A DNA stretch of 34,261 nucleotides, from positions 75,567 to 109,827 of the forward strand of contig DDVH01000006.1 in assembly GCA_002345215.1 (NCBI GenBank), in the 5' to 3' direction. This document shows positions 31,340 to 34,261 of this stretch, in pieces. The notes beneath the pieces are model-generated. The model was not told the origin of the DNA, did not search any database, and was given only the letters and a program-made list of their open reading frames with translations. Position numbers and translations under genes: made by a program. The DNA is from Anaerolineales bacterium UBA2317 (lineage in GTDB: Bacteria > Chloroflexota > Anaerolineae > Anaerolineales > Villigracilaceae). Each line of letters begins with the position of its first letter. Positions within the stretch are counted from its first letter, which is position 1.

Positions 31340-33169
31340 ATGAAACGCCTCATCATTTTGATATTACTCTTTCTCACAGCCTGCTCTTCATCGAATCCCG
31401 CTTCATTCTTTAACGTGACACCTGCTCCGTTTAACCTCAACATGAATTCCACCTCCGAGCAGATTCAACGCGCACTCTGGGAATCTGCTTCCCGCTGGAC
31501 GAATCTACAAATGAGCGGAGTCACCACTTGGTATGGCGTGGATGGTTCTGTATTACAAACTTCACAAGAAAAAGTTTGGTTAGACCCAATCAATAGCCGT
31601 TATCGTGTTGAATTACAAAGCAATACTGATAATCTTTTGAAACTCAGTGATGGATTTATGATTTCCAACATAAACCTCAACACCAATCAAGTGGAAAATT
31701 TTGCATACCCTGATTTTGCAAAAGTAGGTCAATACATTCCACCAATAGTAGGAGGACAAGCCTATCCAAACCCAATTTGGGGGCAAATTGGCACGCCACT
31801 TTCACAACTTGCTTTCACATCAGATTATTCTCAAAATAGCGGAGTCTTTACGCCATTAGGGATTGAGTCTATTGCAGGACGAGAGACTTTGGTTGTGGAA
31901 TGGCGTTTTAGTGAAAATAGTCAACCTTCATGGAAGATGTGGATTGATACCCAAAAAGGTATCATGTTGAAATTGCAAGAATTTGGAAAAGATGGAAGCA
32001 ATGTTTTACAAAGTGAACGAGTTGTTGAAACCATTACTTTTGACCAAACATTAGATGCAAATCTTTTTGCTTTACCAGCAGGTTTTCAGACTAGCGTGAG
32101 TCCGACTCAAGTTGGGGCAATGCCGGTGGTGACAGAATCAGGTACAACGTCTGAAGAAGAGGCGGGGGAGTTGTATTTCTTTTTGCAACCGCGTACAACC
32201 GGTCAATCAATTGAATTAGTCAAAGTATCAGGTTTGTGTGTTTTTGATTCAGCCAATTGTCCGCCGTTAGAAAAAATCCAAGTGCCGTTTCAATTTAATT
32301 TTACAATCAATGCTTTGAGTTGGTCACCCGATGGAAAGTATGCCGCCTTTGCATATTCAGACCAACCGAATGGCTCGCCGACAAAATTATGGTTGTTTGA
32401 TGCTGATGCAAAAACATGGACTTCGATTGCGCAATTTCCGTTTATTGACCCGCCGTTTTGGTCACCAGATGGTTCGTGGATTGCGTTTCGCACGCAAGAT
32501 GGTTTGGGTGGTGAAGATGTATATGTTGTGCGACCTGATGGCTCTGAATTAAAAAGTATTTCATCAAGTTTGCCAATTGAGGGCAGACCTTATGTAATGG
32601 ATGGTTGGTACACTGAAAACGTGATTATGCGTTCGGCGTTGTTAGGCAGTGCAGGGAATATTTATTTGGTGCGTGCGGAGAATGGTCAAGCCAGACCGAT
32701 GTTTGAAACATTATTAACCAAAGCGCAATTTGTGGCTTCACCTGATGCTGGCTTTTTGGCGTATGATGAATTTGACCAAGCTACAAATTTACATTCTTTG
32801 AAAATCATGGAACCTGATGGTGCGAATGCAGTCACGATTGCACAATTTACTGGCGGTTCCATTTATCCATTGATATGGTCACCAGATAGCAGTTTGTTGG
32901 CGTTTAATTATTATGGCTTAAACATTGATACTGCCGAAGTATATGTGATTCGCAGAACGGGCGAAAATTTATCTTTAGTTTATAAAGGTACAACGATTGG
33001 TCGTTTGTTGTTTTCACCCAATGGTAAATATTTATTAGTCGAAGAAACGACATCTATTTCAGGTGGTCACTTGTTTTTGATTAATCTCGCCACGCTTGAA
33101 CAAAAGATGTTGCAAGCACCGGGCTTATCCACTGATTATGATTGGTATGCCCCTTCATGGAGACCGTGA
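31340..33169 (+). CDS. Lipoprotein with LolA-like domain and TolB/PD40-type propeller
   Basis: 609 aa. The lipobox is LTAC with Cys15 after a short hydrophobic signal. Residues about 35-260 resemble the LolA/RseB-like fold: RVELQS, then KMWIDTQKGIMLKLQEFG and ANLFALPAGF. The C-terminal part holds propeller repeats: WSPDGKYAAF, WSPDGSWIAF, SPDAGFLAYDE, WSPDSSLLAF, FSPNGKYLL. It should sit on the outer face of the membrane as a ligand- or protein-binding module. ATG 31340 has GGAG at 31331-31334; the TTG at 31325 precedes that site. It ends three bases before a palindrome and convergent to the methyltransferase gene. Confidence 0.88.
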   Translation: MKRLIILILLFLTACSSSNPASFFNVTPAPFNLNMNSTSEQIQRALWESASRWTNLQMSGVTTWYGVDGSVLQTSQEKVWLDPINSRYRVELQSNTDNLLKLSDGFMISNINLNTNQVENFAYPDFAKVGQYIPPIVGGQAYPNPIWGQIGTPLSQLAFTSDYSQNSGVFTPLGIESIAGRETLVVEWRFSENSQPSWKMWIDTQKGIMLKLQEFGKDGSNVLQSERVVETITFDQTLDANLFALPAGFQTSVSPTQVGAMPVVTESGTTSEEEAGELYFFLQPRTTGQSIELVKVSGLCVFDSANCPPLEKIQVPFQFNFTINALSWSPDGKYAAFAYSDQPNGSPTKLWLFDADAKTWTSIAQFPFIDPPFWSPDGSWIAFRTQDGLGGEDVYVVRPDGSELKSISSSLPIEGRPYVMDGWYTENVIMRSALLGSAGNIYLVRAENGQARPMFETLLTKAQFVASPDAGFLAYDEFDQATNLHSLKIMEPDGANAVTIAQFTGGSIYPLIWSPDSSLLAFNYYGLNIDTAEVYVIRRTGENLSLVYKGTTIGRLLFSPNGKYLLVEETTSISGGHLFLINLATLEQKMLQAPGLSTDYDWYAPSWRP

Positions 33170-33172
33170 TTT

Positions 33173-33201
33173 GTAGGGACACAGCGCCGCTGTGTCCCTA
33201 C
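33173..33201. repeat. GTAGGG palindrome, bidirectional terminator
   Basis: GTAGGGACACAGCG and CGCTGTGTCCCTAC around a single C, with A/T runs outside on both sides. It separates convergent genes. The TAG of the minus-strand methyltransferase gene (33198-33200) is part of the palindrome's GTAGGG end. Confidence 0.85.
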
Positions 33202-34184
33202 TTTTTCTTTACATCCAATATTGCAATCTTGGTCGAATGATTAAAAGGAGTTGGGTCTGTAATCGATTTGCCAATTTTTTGATAGCCGATAAAACTTTCT
33301 TGCACGGGAATTAATTCTCGAATGTTCAAATAACCATCTTTGCAAATGGTTTCTAAAACTTGCATGTATTCTTTTCCGCTGACGTACACACCGTTATTAA
33401 TTGAAATTAAATAACCGCCGTCATTAATCAACGGGCGGACTTTGTTAATCAGGCGAATACTTTCATTTTCTAAATCCACTTTGCCTTTTGAGGTGGATGA
33501 AAAAATGGGTGGGTCTATGATGACGCAATCAAACGTTTGTTTGCCTGTTTTGAATCTTGAAATGACGGGGAAAAAATCTTGCGCGATGAAATTTTGTTTC
33601 TGAATTGAAAAATTATTTAATGAATACGAATCTTTGGCAAGGTTGAGGAATCCTTTGTGTCTATCCGTTTGGACGACTTTAATTGCTCCGCCAGCCATAG
33701 TGGCAACGCCTAAACTGCCTGTATAAGCAAAAGTATTCAAAACAGTTTTATCTTTACTGTTTTCGATGAGCCATTTTCGTAAATTGCTTGTATCTAAATA
33801 AAAACTGGCATCGCGATTCATGGTCAGGTCAATGGCGTACCAAAAACCATGCTCGCGTATCTTTTTATCTGGATTGTCGCCGAATAGTATTTGTCCACGC
33901 TTTTGGTCAGGTGTTTTGGCGTTTCGTGTTTTGAGAACGCCTGCGTGTAGCCAATCGAGTCTTTCCCGAAGATAATGCACAAGTTGGTTTATAAATTCTT
34001 GATTTGGCTCATCACTATAATCATGAATCAATAAAGTTTTTGCGTACACATCCAAAGCAAGTGATGGGTAGCCTTCGTAAAATCCGTTGAAGAGGCGAAA
34101 GGCTGTGTCCGAAGCAGAATCAAGTGTCCCGTGGCGTGAGGCGAGGGCTTGGTCAAGGTAAGGTTTAAGTAAATCAAAATTCAT
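33198..34184 (-). CDS. Class I SAM-dependent methyltransferase, RlmI/RlmK-like
   Basis: 328 aa. DASFYLDTSNLR (about 125-136) is followed by SAM motif I VLNTFAYTGS (148-157), the acidic end in VVQTDRH (D174), and the catalytic-site motif DCVIIDPPIFSS (219-230; DPP at 224-226). This is the COG1092 type of 23S rRNA cytosine/guanine methyltransferase. RlmI is about 396 aa with an N-terminal PUA domain; this protein is shorter and seems to lack it. The target base is not predictable. There is no Shine-Dalgarno; TAAGAT lies 6 nt before the ATG. Confidence 0.88.
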   Translation of the reverse strand: MNFDLLKPYLDQALASRHGTLDSASDTAFRLFNGFYEGYPSLALDVYAKTLLIHDYSDEPNQEFINQLVHYLRERLDWLHAGVLKTRNAKTPDQKRGQILFGDNPDKKIREHGFWYAIDLTMNRDASFYLDTSNLRKWLIENSKDKTVLNTFAYTGSLGVATMAGGAIKVVQTDRHKGFLNLAKDSYSLNNFSIQKQNFIAQDFFPVISRFKTGKQTFDCVIIDPPIFSSTSKGKVDLENESIRLINKVRPLINDGGYLISINNGVYVSGKEYMQVLETICKDGYLNIRELIPVQESFIGYQKIGKSITDPTPFNHSTKIAILDVKKK

Positions 34185-34190
34185 GTTGAA

Positions 34191-34196
34191 ATCTTA
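34191..34196 (-). promoter_or_regulatory. -10 box, leaderless type, for the methyltransferase gene
   Basis: TAAGAT on the minus strand ends 6 nt before ATG 34184, with no ribosome site between. Confidence 0.4.
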
Positions 34197-34261
34197 ATCT
34201 ATTTTTTTAATATTTTTAGGATTGAAGATTGAGATTTGTTTCATCCCCAAAATAATTTGTG

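Overview
The window looks like chromosomal DNA of a bacterium from the phylum Chloroflexota, class Anaerolineae. This is inferred from gene style and not from a marker gene. The hints are AT-leaning DNA, secreted proteins carrying NBR1-type Ig-like domains with Pro/Thr-rich linkers, Dpp/Opp-type permeases with large extracytoplasmic inserts, a TPR-rich cytosolic protein, and many genes that start directly behind a -10 box. A Cox15/CtaA-type haem A synthase suggests aerobic respiration. There is no rRNA, tRNA, CRISPR array or intact insertion sequence, and no gene-free stretch exceeds about 190 bases.

Layout. (1) 1-6420, plus strand: a peptide/oligosaccharide-type ABC importer operon (end of a binding protein, two permeases, two ATPases). 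A DinB-fold protein lies inside it, and each ATPase is followed by a small two-helix membrane protein in an ATGA overlap. (2) 6417-19073, mostly minus strand: haem A synthase, a 769-aa TPR protein, polA, a small membrane protein, a receiver-like/roadblock-like/Y1-transposase-like fusion protein, a conserved unknown, a fold-type II PLP enzyme and an MFS transporter. One hypothetical (9982) is on the plus strand. (3) 19140-21350, minus strand: an NfeD-flotillin pair. (4) 21502-26468, plus strand: a TetR-controlled exporter (regulator, ABC-2 permease, HlyD-like adaptor, two separate ATPases) with a clear promoter-operator and a palindromic terminator. (5) 26501-28953, minus strand: dinB, a GyrI-like protein, a B-box zinc-finger membrane protein and a PspC-domain protein. 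(6) 29143-34184: a secreted NBR1-Ig protein, a lipoprotein with a TolB/PD40-type propeller, and convergent to them an RlmI-like methyltransferase.

Four features go beyond ordinary annotation. First, the protein at 13997-15586 ends in a domain that aligns by eye with IS200/IS605 Y1 transposases but has lost the HUH metal-binding histidines, so it looks like a domesticated transposase fused to signalling-type domains. Second, five intergenic spots hold degenerate tandem repeats with a fixed period of 7, 8 or 9 bp. Four of these fill the gap between the stop codon of one gene and the start region of the next. Third, four palindromes share GTAGGG/CCCTAC ends but have unrelated self-complementary cores, and two of them supply the stop codon of a gene. 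Fourth, seven genes without a Shine-Dalgarno have a TAnnnT box 6-7 nt before the ATG, which predicts leaderless mRNAs.
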